A stretch of 39,820 nucleotides of DNA. Source: Candidatus Izemoplasma sp. GTDB lineage: Bacteria > Bacillota_I > Bacilli_A > Izemoplasmatales > Izemoplasmataceae. This document shows positions 6,955-15,856 of the stretch, in pieces (positions within the stretch are counted from its first letter, which is position 1; each line of letters opens with the position of its first letter). Below the pieces are notes generated by a model. The model did no database searches, had not been told where the DNA came from, and saw only the letters and a program-made list of their open reading frames with translations. The position numbers and the translations under genes were made by a program. The stretch covers positions 1 to 39,820 of the forward strand of contig JAIPGF010000012.1 of assembly GCA_021736205.1 (NCBI GenBank), in the 5' to 3' direction.

Positions 6955-8717
6955 TATTCGGAAAATCAATTAATAAATATTATATACAAAACATTCATTT
7001 ATTCATCATAGGGTTTATCTCTTTAATCGTTGTGGATACAGCACAACTTATGGTTCCAACCATACTTGGAGAAATTATTGATGGACTTGATCTTGGAACA
7101 TTAACAAAAGAATTATTAGTCGATAAACTTGTGTATATTGCGATTATAACTTCCCTTATTGTTGTGGGACGTTTTGTTTGGCGTATGACAATATTTGGGG
7201 CATCAAGAAGATTTGATTATGGACTTAGAAATGATATGTTTGAACATGCAGAAAACTTATCAAACGAGTTTTATTCAAATCGTAAAGTAGGTGGACTCAT
7301 GGCCTATTTCACCAATGATTTAGAATCCGTTAGACGTGCTGTTGGACCGGGAATGGTTATCTTTATTGATGCGGTATATCTTGGTGGATTAGCACTTTAT
7401 AAAATGAGTCGTATCAATTTAAGATTAACCCTATACACAGGGATACCAATGATTATAATTGGGTTACTCGCCGCATATTTAGGGAATAAAATGCGATTAA
7501 AATTTAAAGAAGCACAAAAAGCATTTGAAGATTTAAGTGATTTTGCGAATGAGTCTTTAAGTGGTATTGGGGTTATAAAAGCTTTTGTCAAAGAACAAAA
7601 TGAAATTAAAGAGTTTTTAAAATCAAATCAACGTGCCAAAGATAAAAACATCGAATTTGTTAAAATGCAAGCAAGACTCCAAATCACCATCCGTGGTGTT
7701 GTGGGATTAATCTTTGTTGTTATATTAGGATTCGGAGCCTACATGATTCATAATCCAGCAGTTATTGAAAATCCATTTACAGTTGGTGAATTAAGTGAAT
7801 TCTATATGTTGTTTGGAACACTTGTCTGGCCGATGCTAGCACTGGGAATGATTATTAATATTCGTTCAAGAGGAAAAGGGTCACTGCAACGTATTGAAGA
7901 AATATTATATGAAGACATAACCGTTAAAGACCCAGAGAATCCTGTTGAAATTGATGAATTAAAAGGCGAAATTGAGTTTAAAAATCTATCCTTTAAATAT
8001 CCTGATGGAGATGAGAATGTTTTAACCGATGTATCGTTTAAAATAAACCCAGGTGAAACAGTGGGGATTTTAGGCCGCACGGGTAGTGGTAAAACAAGTA
8101 TTGTTGATCTACTTTTAAGAATTTATAATGTCGAAAAGGGTAGTATCTTATTAGATGGTATTGATATAATGGATATTAAAATTAAAGATCTTAGAGATAA
8201 TTTTGGGTATGTTCCCCAAGATGGATTTTTATTCTCAGATACCATTACAAACAATATTGCGCTAGAATTTAAAGATGATGAAGAAATTAAAAATCAAGTT
8301 AAACATGCCGCTGAATTAAGTGATGTACATGATAATATTATCGAGTTTTCTGATGGTTATGAAACAGTTATTGGTGAACGTGGGGCAACACTTAGTGGTG
8401 GACAAAAACAACGCTTAAGTATCGCAAGAGCACTACTTAAAAACGCACCAATCATGATCTTAGATGATAGTGTTAGTGCTGTTGATACAAAAACCGAAGA
8501 AACAATTTTAAATAACTTAAAACAAGTACGAGAAGGAAAAACAACGATCTTAATTGCCCATAGAATTAGTACGATTAAAAATGCCGATAAAATTATCATT
8601 GTCGACGACGGAACGGTTGTAGATGTGGGAACACATGAAGAATTATTAACCCGTTGTGACTTCTATATTGACATTGTAAACCGTCAAAAACTACAAGAAG
8701 AAATGGGGGGAGAATAA
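6951..8717 (+). CDS. Heterodimeric ABC exporter, degenerate-site subunit (pair 1)
   Basis: A 588-residue type IV ABC exporter half-transporter: about six membrane helices in residues 1-310, then a nucleotide-binding domain. Walker A is GRTGSGKT at 375-382, the signature is a canonical LSGGQ at 481-485, Walker B is IMILDD at 501-506 with Asp506 in place of the catalytic Glu, and the switch His is H537. Asp in place of Glu marks the degenerate partner of heterodimers such as BmrC/BmrD and TM287/TM288, so its ATP site probably binds but hydrolyses poorly. It overlaps marR by four bases and the next subunit by one base (TAATG). Likely role: export of drugs or lipophilic compounds under MarR control; the substrate is not predictable. 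Confidence 0.9.
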   Translation: MIFGKSINKYYIQNIHLFIIGFISLIVVDTAQLMVPTILGEIIDGLDLGTLTKELLVDKLVYIAIITSLIVVGRFVWRMTIFGASRRFDYGLRNDMFEHAENLSNEFYSNRKVGGLMAYFTNDLESVRRAVGPGMVIFIDAVYLGGLALYKMSRINLRLTLYTGIPMIIIGLLAAYLGNKMRLKFKEAQKAFEDLSDFANESLSGIGVIKAFVKEQNEIKEFLKSNQRAKDKNIEFVKMQARLQITIRGVVGLIFVVILGFGAYMIHNPAVIENPFTVGELSEFYMLFGTLVWPMLALGMIINIRSRGKGSLQRIEEILYEDITVKDPENPVEIDELKGEIEFKNLSFKYPDGDENVLTDVSFKINPGETVGILGRTGSGKTSIVDLLLRIYNVEKGSILLDGIDIMDIKIKDLRDNFGYVPQDGFLFSDTITNNIALEFKDDEEIKNQVKHAAELSDVHDNIIEFSDGYETVIGERGATLSGGQKQRLSIARALLKNAPIMILDDSVSAVDTKTEETILNNLKQVREGKTTILIAHRISTIKNADKIIIVDDGTVVDVGTHEELLTRCDFYIDIVNRQKLQEEMGGE

Positions 8718-10510
8718 TGCCAAGACGAATCGCAGATGCAGAAGATAAAAGACTCCATACAATGAAAGATGGCGATATTCTAAAACGCCTACTTCATTAC
8801 GCAAAACCGTTTACTAAAAAATATATTATTGCTTTTACCTTAATGATTATTTCTGTTTTTGCAGCTATTTTCGAACCCTATTTAATAGGACGTTCAATTG
8901 ATATTATTGTTTATAATTATGATTTTAATACCTTACTTTCGACACTTAGTTTATTAACACTCGCAGTCATATCAGGAAATCTTTTAAACTATATCTTAAC
9001 CATTCAACTACAAAAAATAGGACAATCAATTATTTATAATATTCGTGAAGAAATTTTTACCCATCTGGAATACCACGATATGGGATATCTCCATTCAAAA
9101 CCAGCTGGCGCTTTGGTTACCCGTGTGACAAATGACACAAACAAATTAAATGAAATGTACACAAGTGTTTTAGTCAATGTATTTAAAAACTTAATGCTTC
9201 TAATCGGTATTGTTATTGCGATGTTCACAATAAATACCACATTAACATTATATGTTTTAATGGTTATCCCATTTATTGTATTCTTTAGTTTTGTTTTTAG
9301 AATTTTATCCCGAAAAGCATACAGAAAAGTAAGAAGTAACTTATCAAGAGTTAATGCATTTCTAGCAGAACATTTATCAGGTATGAAAATTATCCAAATC
9401 TTCAACAAAGAAGAAGAAAAATTACGACAATTCGACCAACGAAACGAAAAACTTAAAAAATCCTATTATAAACAAATAACTATTTTTGGGATTTATAGAC
9501 CAACGATGTATTTACTTCATATGGTTGCGACTATTATTATCTTCTATTTTGGTGGACTTGAAGCACTATCTGGTGCGATAAAAATTGGTATTTTATTCAC
9601 GTTTTACCAATATATTAATCGCTTCTTCAGACCTGTTCAAGAACTTGCTGCACAATTTAATGTCTTACAATCAGCTTTCGCATCAAGTGAACGAATCTTT
9701 GATATACTAGACAAGAAAAAGGAAATACTTGATAAACCAGGAGCCGTTGATCTTCATGAAATGAAAGGAAGAATTGAGTTTAAGAATGTCTGGTTTGCGT
9801 ATGAAGATAATGACTGGATATTAAAAGATGTATCATTTACTGTAGAACCCCAGCAATCAGTTGCCTTTGTTGGAGCGACTGGCGCGGGTAAAACAACAAT
9901 TTTACGACTTATTACGAGAAATTATGACATTCAAAAAGGTCAAATTTTAATAGACGGCATTGATATTCAATCCATAACGAAGTCTTCTTTAAGATCATTT
10001 ATTGGACAAATGTTACAAGATGTATTTATGTTTAGCGGTACCATTCGTTCAAACATCACATTAAGAGATGACACAATTGATCACAAGCGTGTAAAAGAGG
10101 CATGTCATTATGTTAATGCTGATTACTTTATTGATAAACTTGAGAACAAATATGATGAAAAAGTACGAGAACGAGGAAACAACTTCTCCAGTGGACAAAG
10201 ACAACTACTCAGCTTTGCTCGAACTATCACACATAAACCTAGTGTTATGATTTTAGATGAAGCAACATCTAATATTGATACAGAAACTGAGCAAATTATT
10301 CAAGATTCATTAGAAAAAATGATGGAAATAGGAACGATGTTAATTGTTGCTCACAGACTTTCAACGATCCAACATGTTGATAAAATTATTGTTCTTAGTA
10401 AAGGTGAAATTCTAGAACAAGGAAATCATCAAGACTTATTAAAAGAACGTGGTCATTACTATAAACTGTATCAACTACAATACTCAAAAAAATTATTTAA
10501 AGGTGCCTAG
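8717..10510 (+). CDS. Heterodimeric ABC exporter, catalytic-site subunit (pair 1)
   Basis: A 597-residue half-transporter, partner of the preceding gene. Walker A is GATGAGKT at 386-393, Walker B is VMILDE at 510-515 with the catalytic E515, and the switch His is H546. Its signature reads FSSGQ (490-494) instead of LSGGQ. This is the complement of the first subunit: its complete Walker B would face the good signature of the partner, giving one competent and one degenerate ATP site per heterodimer. The TAATG junction implies coupled translation and fixed stoichiometry. The stop codon lies in the loop of a terminator, so the operon is marR plus the two transporter genes. Confidence 0.9.
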   Translation: MPRRIADAEDKRLHTMKDGDILKRLLHYAKPFTKKYIIAFTLMIISVFAAIFEPYLIGRSIDIIVYNYDFNTLLSTLSLLTLAVISGNLLNYILTIQLQKIGQSIIYNIREEIFTHLEYHDMGYLHSKPAGALVTRVTNDTNKLNEMYTSVLVNVFKNLMLLIGIVIAMFTINTTLTLYVLMVIPFIVFFSFVFRILSRKAYRKVRSNLSRVNAFLAEHLSGMKIIQIFNKEEEKLRQFDQRNEKLKKSYYKQITIFGIYRPTMYLLHMVATIIIFYFGGLEALSGAIKIGILFTFYQYINRFFRPVQELAAQFNVLQSAFASSERIFDILDKKKEILDKPGAVDLHEMKGRIEFKNVWFAYEDNDWILKDVSFTVEPQQSVAFVGATGAGKTTILRLITRNYDIQKGQILIDGIDIQSITKSSLRSFIGQMLQDVFMFSGTIRSNITLRDDTIDHKRVKEACHYVNADYFIDKLENKYDEKVRERGNNFSSGQRQLLSFARTITHKPSVMILDEATSNIDTETEQIIQDSLEKMMEIGTMLIVAHRLSTIQHVDKIIVLSKGEILEQGNHQDLLKERGHYYKLYQLQYSKKLFKGA

Positions 10511-10522
10511 CACCTTTTTTTT
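10499..10522 (+). terminator. Intrinsic terminator overlapping the exporter stop codon
   Basis: AAAGGTGC at 10499-10506 pairs with GCACCTTT at 10510-10517 around the loop CTA, followed by a T run. The TAG stop (10508-10510) is in the loop and first base of the right arm, so the coding end doubles as the terminator. Confidence 0.85.
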
Positions 10523-10523
10523 G

Positions 10524-10532
10524 TGTTATAAT
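10524..10532 (+). promoter_or_regulatory. Extended -10 promoter of the flavoprotein gene
   Basis: TGTTATAAT at 10524-10532 is a perfect TGn-extended -10 immediately after the terminator. No good -35 is visible because the corresponding region is the terminator right arm and T run. Confidence 0.65.
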
Positions 10533-10558
10533 AAATTGATGTAATTAGGAGGTTTAAC

Positions 10559-11761
10559 ATGTACGATGCGATAATTATTGGTTCTGGACCTGCCGGATTA
10601 ATGGCAGCTAACCAACTAGAAAAAAGTAATAAAAATTATTTATTACTTGAAAAAAACAGTGTACTTTCAGAGAAGTTATTACTTTCTGGGAATAAACAAT
10701 GTAATGTAACCAACAACAAAACAACCGAAGAATTTATTAGTGACTTAACACTACCTCATAAGTATTTTTTGTATGCAACGCTTTATAAATTTGGCCCCAA
10801 TGATGTGATTAAATTTTTCCAAGAGAAAAACGTTGAATTAGTACTGGAAAATCAGTTTAAATATTTTCCTAAAACAAAATCAAGCACATCGATAAAAAAC
10901 GCGTTGTTACAAGATTTAACGAAACAAAAAATACTGAGAACCAACGAAGTAAAAAGTTTGTTTAAGGAAGGTGAGACTTTCACAGTAAACACGAAAAATA
11001 CCCAATACAACACCAAAAACGTCATCATTGCGACGGGATCAAAGTCATATCCGCTGACAGGTAGTACTGGATTTGGACTAGCTGTTGCTAAACGTTTTGA
11101 TATAGATACTAAAGCATTTTATGCAGCGGAAACAAGCATCAAATCAGAGTTTGTAAAAAGAGAGTTATCAACCTTGCAAGGCACAACGATTAAACAAGCA
11201 ACCGTTAAACTAATAGATACAGCACATAGTGTTATAGATGATTTATTATTCACACACTTTGGGTTAAGTGGCCCTGCTATATTTAAAATAAGTGAATTTT
11301 TAACAACTACACCTAATCCTACATTGCAGATTTCCTTTACAAATCATTCCAAAGACGTGGTAGTATCGATGTTAAAAGATCCTAAAAACAATAATAAAAC
11401 AATCAATCAATTTCTCAACAGTTTAACAACGAAAAAAATATCTAGTTTAGTTCAAACACAATTGAGTTTAGAAAACAAAAGACTCACGGAATATGCGCAT
11501 AAACAACTAGAAAAGATCGCCAATTATTTAACCGAATTTATTATCTCTGATCCCAAACTATTTCCCAAAGAACAAGCATATGTCAATGGTGGAGGTATTT
11601 TAACCACTGCATTAAATCCTGAAACGTTTGAAACAAAAAAAATTAAGGGCTTGTTTTTCATTGGGGAGACAGTTGATATACACGGTCCGCTTGGCGGCTA
11701 TAATATAACACTTGCTCTAAGTACTGGGTATAGCGCAGGATATTATATAGGAGGAAACTAA
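10559..11761 (+). CDS. HI0933/YtfP/BaiN-family FAD-dependent oxidoreductase
   Basis: A 400-residue flavoprotein. The N-terminal Rossmann motif GSGPAG at 8-13 binds FAD. LSGNKQCNVTN near residue 42 and the C-terminal GETVDIHGPLGGYN are hallmarks of the HI0933-like family, and the length is standard. Members are variously annotated as aminoacetone oxidase-like, or as BaiN-type reductases acting on steroids; most have no proven substrate and I do not assign one. AGGAGG at 10547-10552 provides the ribosome site. The TAA overlaps the ATG of the DNA glycosylase gene by one base, so the two are co-translated, a pairing with no obvious metabolic logic beyond possible redox stress. Confidence 0.8.
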   Translation: MYDAIIIGSGPAGLMAANQLEKSNKNYLLLEKNSVLSEKLLLSGNKQCNVTNNKTTEEFISDLTLPHKYFLYATLYKFGPNDVIKFFQEKNVELVLENQFKYFPKTKSSTSIKNALLQDLTKQKILRTNEVKSLFKEGETFTVNTKNTQYNTKNVIIATGSKSYPLTGSTGFGLAVAKRFDIDTKAFYAAETSIKSEFVKRELSTLQGTTIKQATVKLIDTAHSVIDDLLFTHFGLSGPAIFKISEFLTTTPNPTLQISFTNHSKDVVVSMLKDPKNNNKTINQFLNSLTTKKISSLVQTQLSLENKRLTEYAHKQLEKIANYLTEFIISDPKLFPKEQAYVNGGGILTTALNPETFETKKIKGLFFIGETVDIHGPLGGYNITLALSTGYSAGYYIGGN

Positions 11762-12558
11762 TGCCTGAATTACCTGAAATATATGTATTATCTGAACAAC
11801 TAGATGAAACAATTAAGCACCTTACAATAAAAAGAATTGTGATTCATCAAGAAAAATCCGTTAATATTAGCAAGAAGTCTTTTAATAAACAGATTAAAAA
11901 CTCTAAAATAACCCATGTTACATCTAAAGGTAAATGGCTCATTATTTCACTAGATACAAATGCTTCAATTCGAGTTAATCTTGGTATGGGTGGTAACTTG
12001 AGATATACGAATTCTCTACCTGATAAATCCTATCAAGCCCATATAACATTTAAAAATAATATGCATTTATCGTTTGATTTTTGGTGGTTTGGGTCAGTTC
12101 ATTTAGTTGAAAAAGAATCTAAACATAAACCCACTGATACACTTGGATTAGACCCTATAAGAGATAAAATTACTTTAAATCAGTTTAAAGAGTTACTTGA
12201 TAATAGAAGAGGCTCATTAAAAAACTTCTTGCTAAATCAGAAACGGATCTCTGGAATTGGTAATTATTATATTCATGATATATTATTTAAAGCACACATC
12301 CATCCACATAAAAAAATTCCTGATTTAACAAGTAAACAAACAGAAGCGCTTTTTCATCATCTAATTAACGAGTTTGAAGAAGCCATTAATTTAAATGGAT
12401 CAGATTATGAACAAGATATATTTGGTAATTATGGTAAATTTAAAGCCAATCAAATTGCCTATAATACAGGTGAACCTTGCCCTATATGCCAAACCAGTAT
12501 CAAAAAGATAAAAACGGGGGCAACTTCAAGCTACGTATGTGAAACATGTCAACATTAG
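11761..12558 (+). CDS. Divergent Fpg/Nei-family DNA glycosylase
   Basis: A 265-residue base-excision-repair glycosylase/AP-lyase homologue. It has the catalytic N-terminus MPELPE (Pro2 as nucleophile, Glu3), Lys58 in SKGKWL, Met76 in LGMGG, Asn168 in GIGNYY (helix-two-turn-helix) and a C-terminal zinc finger C240-x2-C243-x16-C260-x2-C263. Several lesion-recognition positions are unusual. The DxRRFG void-filling motif reads DFWWFG (106-111), so the Arg that pairs with the orphaned base is Trp. The His before LGM is Asn73. The zinc-finger Arg appears replaced by Thr255. The fold and chemistry are probably intact, but specificity is likely neither standard 8-oxoguanine (MutM) nor standard Nei. 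It follows a flavoprotein with a one-base overlap. Confidence 0.8.
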   Translation: MPELPEIYVLSEQLDETIKHLTIKRIVIHQEKSVNISKKSFNKQIKNSKITHVTSKGKWLIISLDTNASIRVNLGMGGNLRYTNSLPDKSYQAHITFKNNMHLSFDFWWFGSVHLVEKESKHKPTDTLGLDPIRDKITLNQFKELLDNRRGSLKNFLLNQKRISGIGNYYIHDILFKAHIHPHKKIPDLTSKQTEALFHHLINEFEEAINLNGSDYEQDIFGNYGKFKANQIAYNTGEPCPICQTSIKKIKTGATSSYVCETCQH

Positions 12559-12572
12559 AAAAAGTATTTACT

Positions 12573-12601
12573 TTAACAATTTAACGTTAATAAGTTATAA
12601 T
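12573..12601 (+). promoter_or_regulatory. Promoter of the aldo/keto reductase operon with internal palindrome
   Basis: -35 TTAACA at 12573-12578 and -10 TATAAT at 12596-12601 are exactly 17 bases apart. Between them is the perfect palindrome TTAACGTTAA (12581-12590), flanked symmetrically by AAC (12575-12577) and GTT (12594-12596). That could be an operator, but no regulator gene is adjacent. Confidence 0.65.
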
Positions 12602-12620
12602 TAATACTGGAGGAGATAAA

Positions 12621-13445
12621 ATGAAATTAGTAAAATTTAATAATGATACAGAAATTCCTATTGTTGGTTTAGGAACCTGGAAAAGTTCGGACGAAGAAGC
12701 TTATAATGCTGTTAAATATGCATTAGATGCTGGTTACAGACATATTGATACAGCTGCTGCTTACGGAAACGAAGAAGCAGTTGGAAGAGCCATTAAAGAA
12801 TCTTCTATTGATCGTGATGAAATATTCATCACAACAAAACTTTGGAACACAGACCAAGGGTATGATTCTACGCTTAAAGCATGTCAAAAGAGTTTAGACA
12901 AGCTTGGTGTTGAGTATGTTGATTTATACTTGATCCATTGGTTTAAAGGCTATGAACAAAATTTAGATACTTACAAAGCCTTAGAAAAACTTTATAAGGA
13001 TGGTAAAATCAAAGCGATTGGTGTAAGTAATCACAATGTGCATCACATACAACATTTACTTGATAATGTTGAAATTAAACCAGTCATTAACCAAGTTGAA
13101 ACACACATTCAACTACAAAATCATTTTCTGCAAGATTATTGTGAAAAAAATGATATTCGCTTAGAAGCCTATGCGCCATTAATGAGTTGGAAAATCAAAG
13201 AAATGTTAGAGAACGAGACACTACAAGAAATCGCAGAAAAATATAATAAAACAGTTCCACAAATTGCCATTCGTTGGTTTATTGAACGTGGTATTGTCGT
13301 TATTCCAAAAAGTGTGCATAAAAATAGAATTGAAGAGAACTTTGATGTCTTTGATTTTGAACTAACAACCAAAGATATGAAAGCAATTAGAGAGTTAAAT
13401 AAAGGAAATAAATTATTTCCAGAATTTGACAACGTGGATTACTAA
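12621..13445 (+). CDS. Aldo/keto reductase
   Basis: A 274-residue NAD(P)H-dependent carbonyl reductase of the (beta/alpha)8 AKR superfamily. The whole catalytic tetrad is visible: Asp43 and Tyr48 in HIDTAAAYGNE, Lys73 in TTKLWN and His106 in YLIHW. The C-terminal IPKSVHKNRIEEN cofactor-binding segment is present, and the length fits the AKR5-like diketogluconate/methylglyoxal reductase group. A likely role is reducing aldehydes such as methylglyoxal in a fermenting cell, but the substrate is inference. A GGAGGAG ribosome site precedes it. The TAA overlaps the ATG of the following dehydrogenase by one base, so the two reductases form an operon. Confidence 0.88.
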   Translation: MKLVKFNNDTEIPIVGLGTWKSSDEEAYNAVKYALDAGYRHIDTAAAYGNEEAVGRAIKESSIDRDEIFITTKLWNTDQGYDSTLKACQKSLDKLGVEYVDLYLIHWFKGYEQNLDTYKALEKLYKDGKIKAIGVSNHNVHHIQHLLDNVEIKPVINQVETHIQLQNHFLQDYCEKNDIRLEAYAPLMSWKIKEMLENETLQEIAEKYNKTVPQIAIRWFIERGIVVIPKSVHKNRIEENFDVFDFELTTKDMKAIRELNKGNKLFPEFDNVDY

Positions 13446-14410
13446 TGATACGTTTTGGTATAGTTGGGGCTGGAAGTATTGCCCATAAATTCGCAGAAGA
13501 TATTAAAGGCACAAAAAAAGCAACCATAACAGCTGTTTCATCTCGATCAAAGGAAAAAGCAGAAGCCTTTGCTAAACGATTTGAGATTGAGCAGGCAGTT
13601 GAAGGCTATGATACACTCGCTAAATCTAACCTTGTTGATGCAGTATATATCGCCACACCACATCCCTTCCATAAAGAGCAAACACTTTTATTCTTGAACA
13701 ACAATAAACATGTCCTTTGTGAAAAACCTGTGAGTGTGAATGAGGATGAGTTCATTGAAATGCGCAATACAGCTAAAGAAAATAATGTATTATTAATGGA
13801 AGCAATGTGGACACGTTTTTTACCAAGCACCAAGAAAATAAAAGACATTGTTGAAAGTGAGAAATATGGCAAACTTAAACATTTATATTTTGAGTTTGGG
13901 TATCCATTGATTGATGATGTTAATGAAAAGAATCGCTTACTGAATCCTGATTTAGCAGGGGGTAGTTTACTTGATATTGGCGTTTATCCCATTAGCTTTT
14001 TATTACACTTAGTAAGAGATCAAATAAAAACACTAAAAACAGATGCTACTTTTCATAAAACAGGTGTTGATACATATGTAAGAATGGAAATCACATTTGA
14101 AAGTGGTGTTACTGCAACGTTAAAATCGAGTATTAATCAAGATCTGAACGCACCAGGTGTTATCAATTTTGAAAAAGGAACAATGAGTATTGAAGATTTT
14201 TCAAGAAGTAATCATTTCCAAGTTAATGATAAAACCTATAATGAACCATTTATAAAAGGTGGGTTCACACATCAAATTATTGATTTTGTTAAGACTGTGG
14301 AACAAAATAAAATAGAAAATCCTATCATGACACACAAAGAATCACAACGTGTTATGGCATTCATGGACAGAGTTAGAAAACAGATTGGACTAACCTACCC
14401 ATTTGAATAA
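13445..14410 (+). CDS. Gfo/Idh/MocA-family oxidoreductase
   Basis: A 321-residue dehydrogenase with an N-terminal Rossmann fold (GAGSIA at 8-13) and the family motif CEKPVSVN, with EKP at 93-95. The C-terminal sheet domain has AGGSLLDIGVYPI at 171-183, typical of the trans-dihydrodiol dehydrogenase-like branch, which oxidises sugars or cyclic diols with NAD(P). The catalytic base usually found in the EKP and later segments is in place, so it is probably active; the sugar or polyol substrate is unknown. It is co-translated with the aldo/keto reductase, which together suggests a small carbonyl- or sugar-handling pair. A strong terminator follows. Confidence 0.85.
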   Translation: MIRFGIVGAGSIAHKFAEDIKGTKKATITAVSSRSKEKAEAFAKRFEIEQAVEGYDTLAKSNLVDAVYIATPHPFHKEQTLLFLNNNKHVLCEKPVSVNEDEFIEMRNTAKENNVLLMEAMWTRFLPSTKKIKDIVESEKYGKLKHLYFEFGYPLIDDVNEKNRLLNPDLAGGSLLDIGVYPISFLLHLVRDQIKTLKTDATFHKTGVDTYVRMEITFESGVTATLKSSINQDLNAPGVINFEKGTMSIEDFSRSNHFQVNDKTYNEPFIKGGFTHQIIDFVKTVEQNKIENPIMTHKESQRVMAFMDRVRKQIGLTYPFE

Positions 14411-14417
14411 TAAAAAC

Positions 14418-14450
14418 AAGCACTTGCTTATTGGCAAGTGCTTTATTTTT
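14418..14450 (+). terminator. Intrinsic terminator after the Gfo/Idh/MocA gene
   Basis: AAGCACTTGC at 14418-14427 pairs perfectly with GCAAGTGCTT at 14434-14443 around the loop TTATTG, followed by TATTTTT. Confidence 0.9.
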
Positions 14451-14470
14451 AAATAAATAATATTTTTTTA

Positions 14471-14500
14471 TTGACAATAGTGTGCAATATACACTATAAT
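14471..14500 (+). promoter_or_regulatory. padR promoter with overlapping PadR operator
   Basis: -35 TTGACA at 14471-14476 and -10 TATAAT at 14495-14500 are 18 bases apart. Inside the promoter ATAGTGT (14477-14483) and ACACTAT (14491-14497) form a perfect 7-7-7 inverted repeat that covers the spacer and half of the -10. A dimeric PadR bound here would exclude RNA polymerase. Autoregulation is inferred from position. Confidence 0.75.
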
Positions 14501-14517
14501 AAAATTGAGGTGATTAA

Positions 14518-14847
14518 ATGCCGGACAAAACACTAGAAAATTTGGTTCAAGAATTAAAAAAAGGAACGTTAGTGCTTGCTGTTTGTTCGCAACTAAAAGA
14601 CAAGCATTATGGCTATAGCTTGGTTGATTCACTTAATAAACAAGGTCTTGACATTGATAAAAACACATTGTATCCATTATTAAGACGCTTAGAAAAAAGA
14701 CAAATATTAGATGCAACTTGGTCAACAAAAAGTAGTAGACCAAGAAAGTATTATCAGTTAAGCATGTATGGCCATAAAATATATAAACAATTAAGAAACG
14801 CCTATAATAGTATGCATAAACAACTACAATGTATGATGGAGGAATAA
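14518..14847 (+). CDS. PadR-family transcriptional regulator
   Basis: A 109-residue PadR-type winged-helix protein of the short class. The pattern HYGYSLVDSLN...NTLYPLLRRLEKR (about residues 37-70) and the wing SSRPRKYYQLSMYG are characteristic, and the short C-terminal helix dimerises. GAGGTG at 14507-14512 lies five bases before the ATG. One base separates its stop from the following HAAS-domain gene, a conserved pairing in low-GC Gram-positive bacteria in which PadR controls a membrane-sensor partner. It likely binds the inverted repeat at 14477-14497. The inducer is unknown, but PadR homologues in such pairs often answer envelope or drug stress. Confidence 0.88.
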   Translation: MPDKTLENLVQELKKGTLVLAVCSQLKDKHYGYSLVDSLNKQGLDIDKNTLYPLLRRLEKRQILDATWSTKSSRPRKYYQLSMYGHKIYKQLRNAYNSMHKQLQCMMEE

Positions 14848-14848
14848 T

Positions 14849-15802
14849 ATGAATTTAGTTGATAATTATTTATATCATGTAGGAAAATTTCTACCTTTAA
14901 CTCAAAGAGAAGAAATTTTAAAAGAATTAAAGAGTCATATATATGATCAAGTTGAATCAGAAAGTGATGACGAAATTAAAGCAATTTTAAAAGAGATGGG
15001 GCATCCCAAAGATGTCGCTTCTGAATATCGTAATAATCGATCTATGTTACCAAAAGAATTAGAACCTATTATTAGTCTCGTGATTAAAATCATCCTAATT
15101 GTAATGCCAATCATATTATTATTTGTAAATTTGATTGAGTTTTTAGTTAATAATTCAAACTTCAATACACTAGATATTTTACGCTACTTAATCTATCAAG
15201 TACCTGAAATAATTAGCTCAGTATTAATGATTGTCGGTCTAATTTTCATTGTGTTTGTTTTAATTGAAAAATACTTCCAACCTGAAATTGATACATCTAG
15301 TATACCATTTGATCCCGATAATCTTCCTACAATACCAACTAAAATATATCATGCATCACGCCTTGGATCTCTTATAGAATTGATTGTGGATAGTACAATT
15401 TTATATATATTGAATGTGCAAATTGGACTTATCGCTATTTACTTTGAAGGAACTAGTATTCCCTTGTTAAATGAAAACTTTAATGCAATTTTACCGCTTA
15501 TTAATATTAGTATTAGCATTTCAATCATCTTAAATATTTTTCATTTTTATAAAAACAGAAAAACACTTATTTCTAAATCGGTAGAACTAATCCAACACAT
15601 ATTCATCGCTATTATTTTATTCTTTATGGCAACCAACAACATATTCAATCTAACCCTCATATCAGGTTATAATTTAGAGGTTGTTCCACAAATTATAAAA
15701 ATCAGTTTAATTTTTGCTGGTGTAGCCATCATCATTGCTACAGTCATTGAAGTAATACAACTTCTATTAAGTTTAAAAGATAGACACTTAAAATCTGACT
15801 AA
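14849..15802 (+). CDS. HAAS-domain membrane protein (PadR partner)
   Basis: A 317-residue protein whose first 70 residues match the HAAS/DUF1700-type cytosolic helical domain (LPLTQREEILKELKSHIYDQ followed by EMGHPKDVASEYR). About six hydrophobic segments follow, roughly at residues 74-99, 120-142, 175-205, 213-235, 248-268 and 280-305. The HAAS domain is thought to couple membrane partners to PadR regulators; the mechanism is not established. Adjacent placement to padR is the main functional clue. No transporter or adhesin domain is visible in the membrane part. It is transcribed towards lactate dehydrogenase and ends at a shared terminator region. Confidence 0.75.
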   Translation: MNLVDNYLYHVGKFLPLTQREEILKELKSHIYDQVESESDDEIKAILKEMGHPKDVASEYRNNRSMLPKELEPIISLVIKIILIVMPIILLFVNLIEFLVNNSNFNTLDILRYLIYQVPEIISSVLMIVGLIFIVFVLIEKYFQPEIDTSSIPFDPDNLPTIPTKIYHASRLGSLIELIVDSTILYILNVQIGLIAIYFEGTSIPLLNENFNAILPLINISISISIILNIFHFYKNRKTLISKSVELIQHIFIAIILFFMATNNIFNLTLISGYNLEVVPQIIKISLIFAGVAIIIATVIEVIQLLLSLKDRHLKSD

Positions 15803-15807
15803 TTGAA

Positions 15808-15852
15808 AAGCATCTAACCAAATGAACCCTGGTTAGATGCTTATTTTTTTTG
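15808..15852 (+). terminator. Intrinsic terminator between the convergent HAAS and ldh genes
   Basis: AAGCATCTAACCA at 15808-15820 pairs perfectly with TGGTTAGATGCTT at 15830-15842 around a nine-base loop, followed by ATTTTTTTT. The long T run serves the plus strand; the A run on the other side is only four bases, so minus-strand function for ldh is possible but weaker. Confidence 0.9.
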
Positions 15853-15856
15853 TTAT

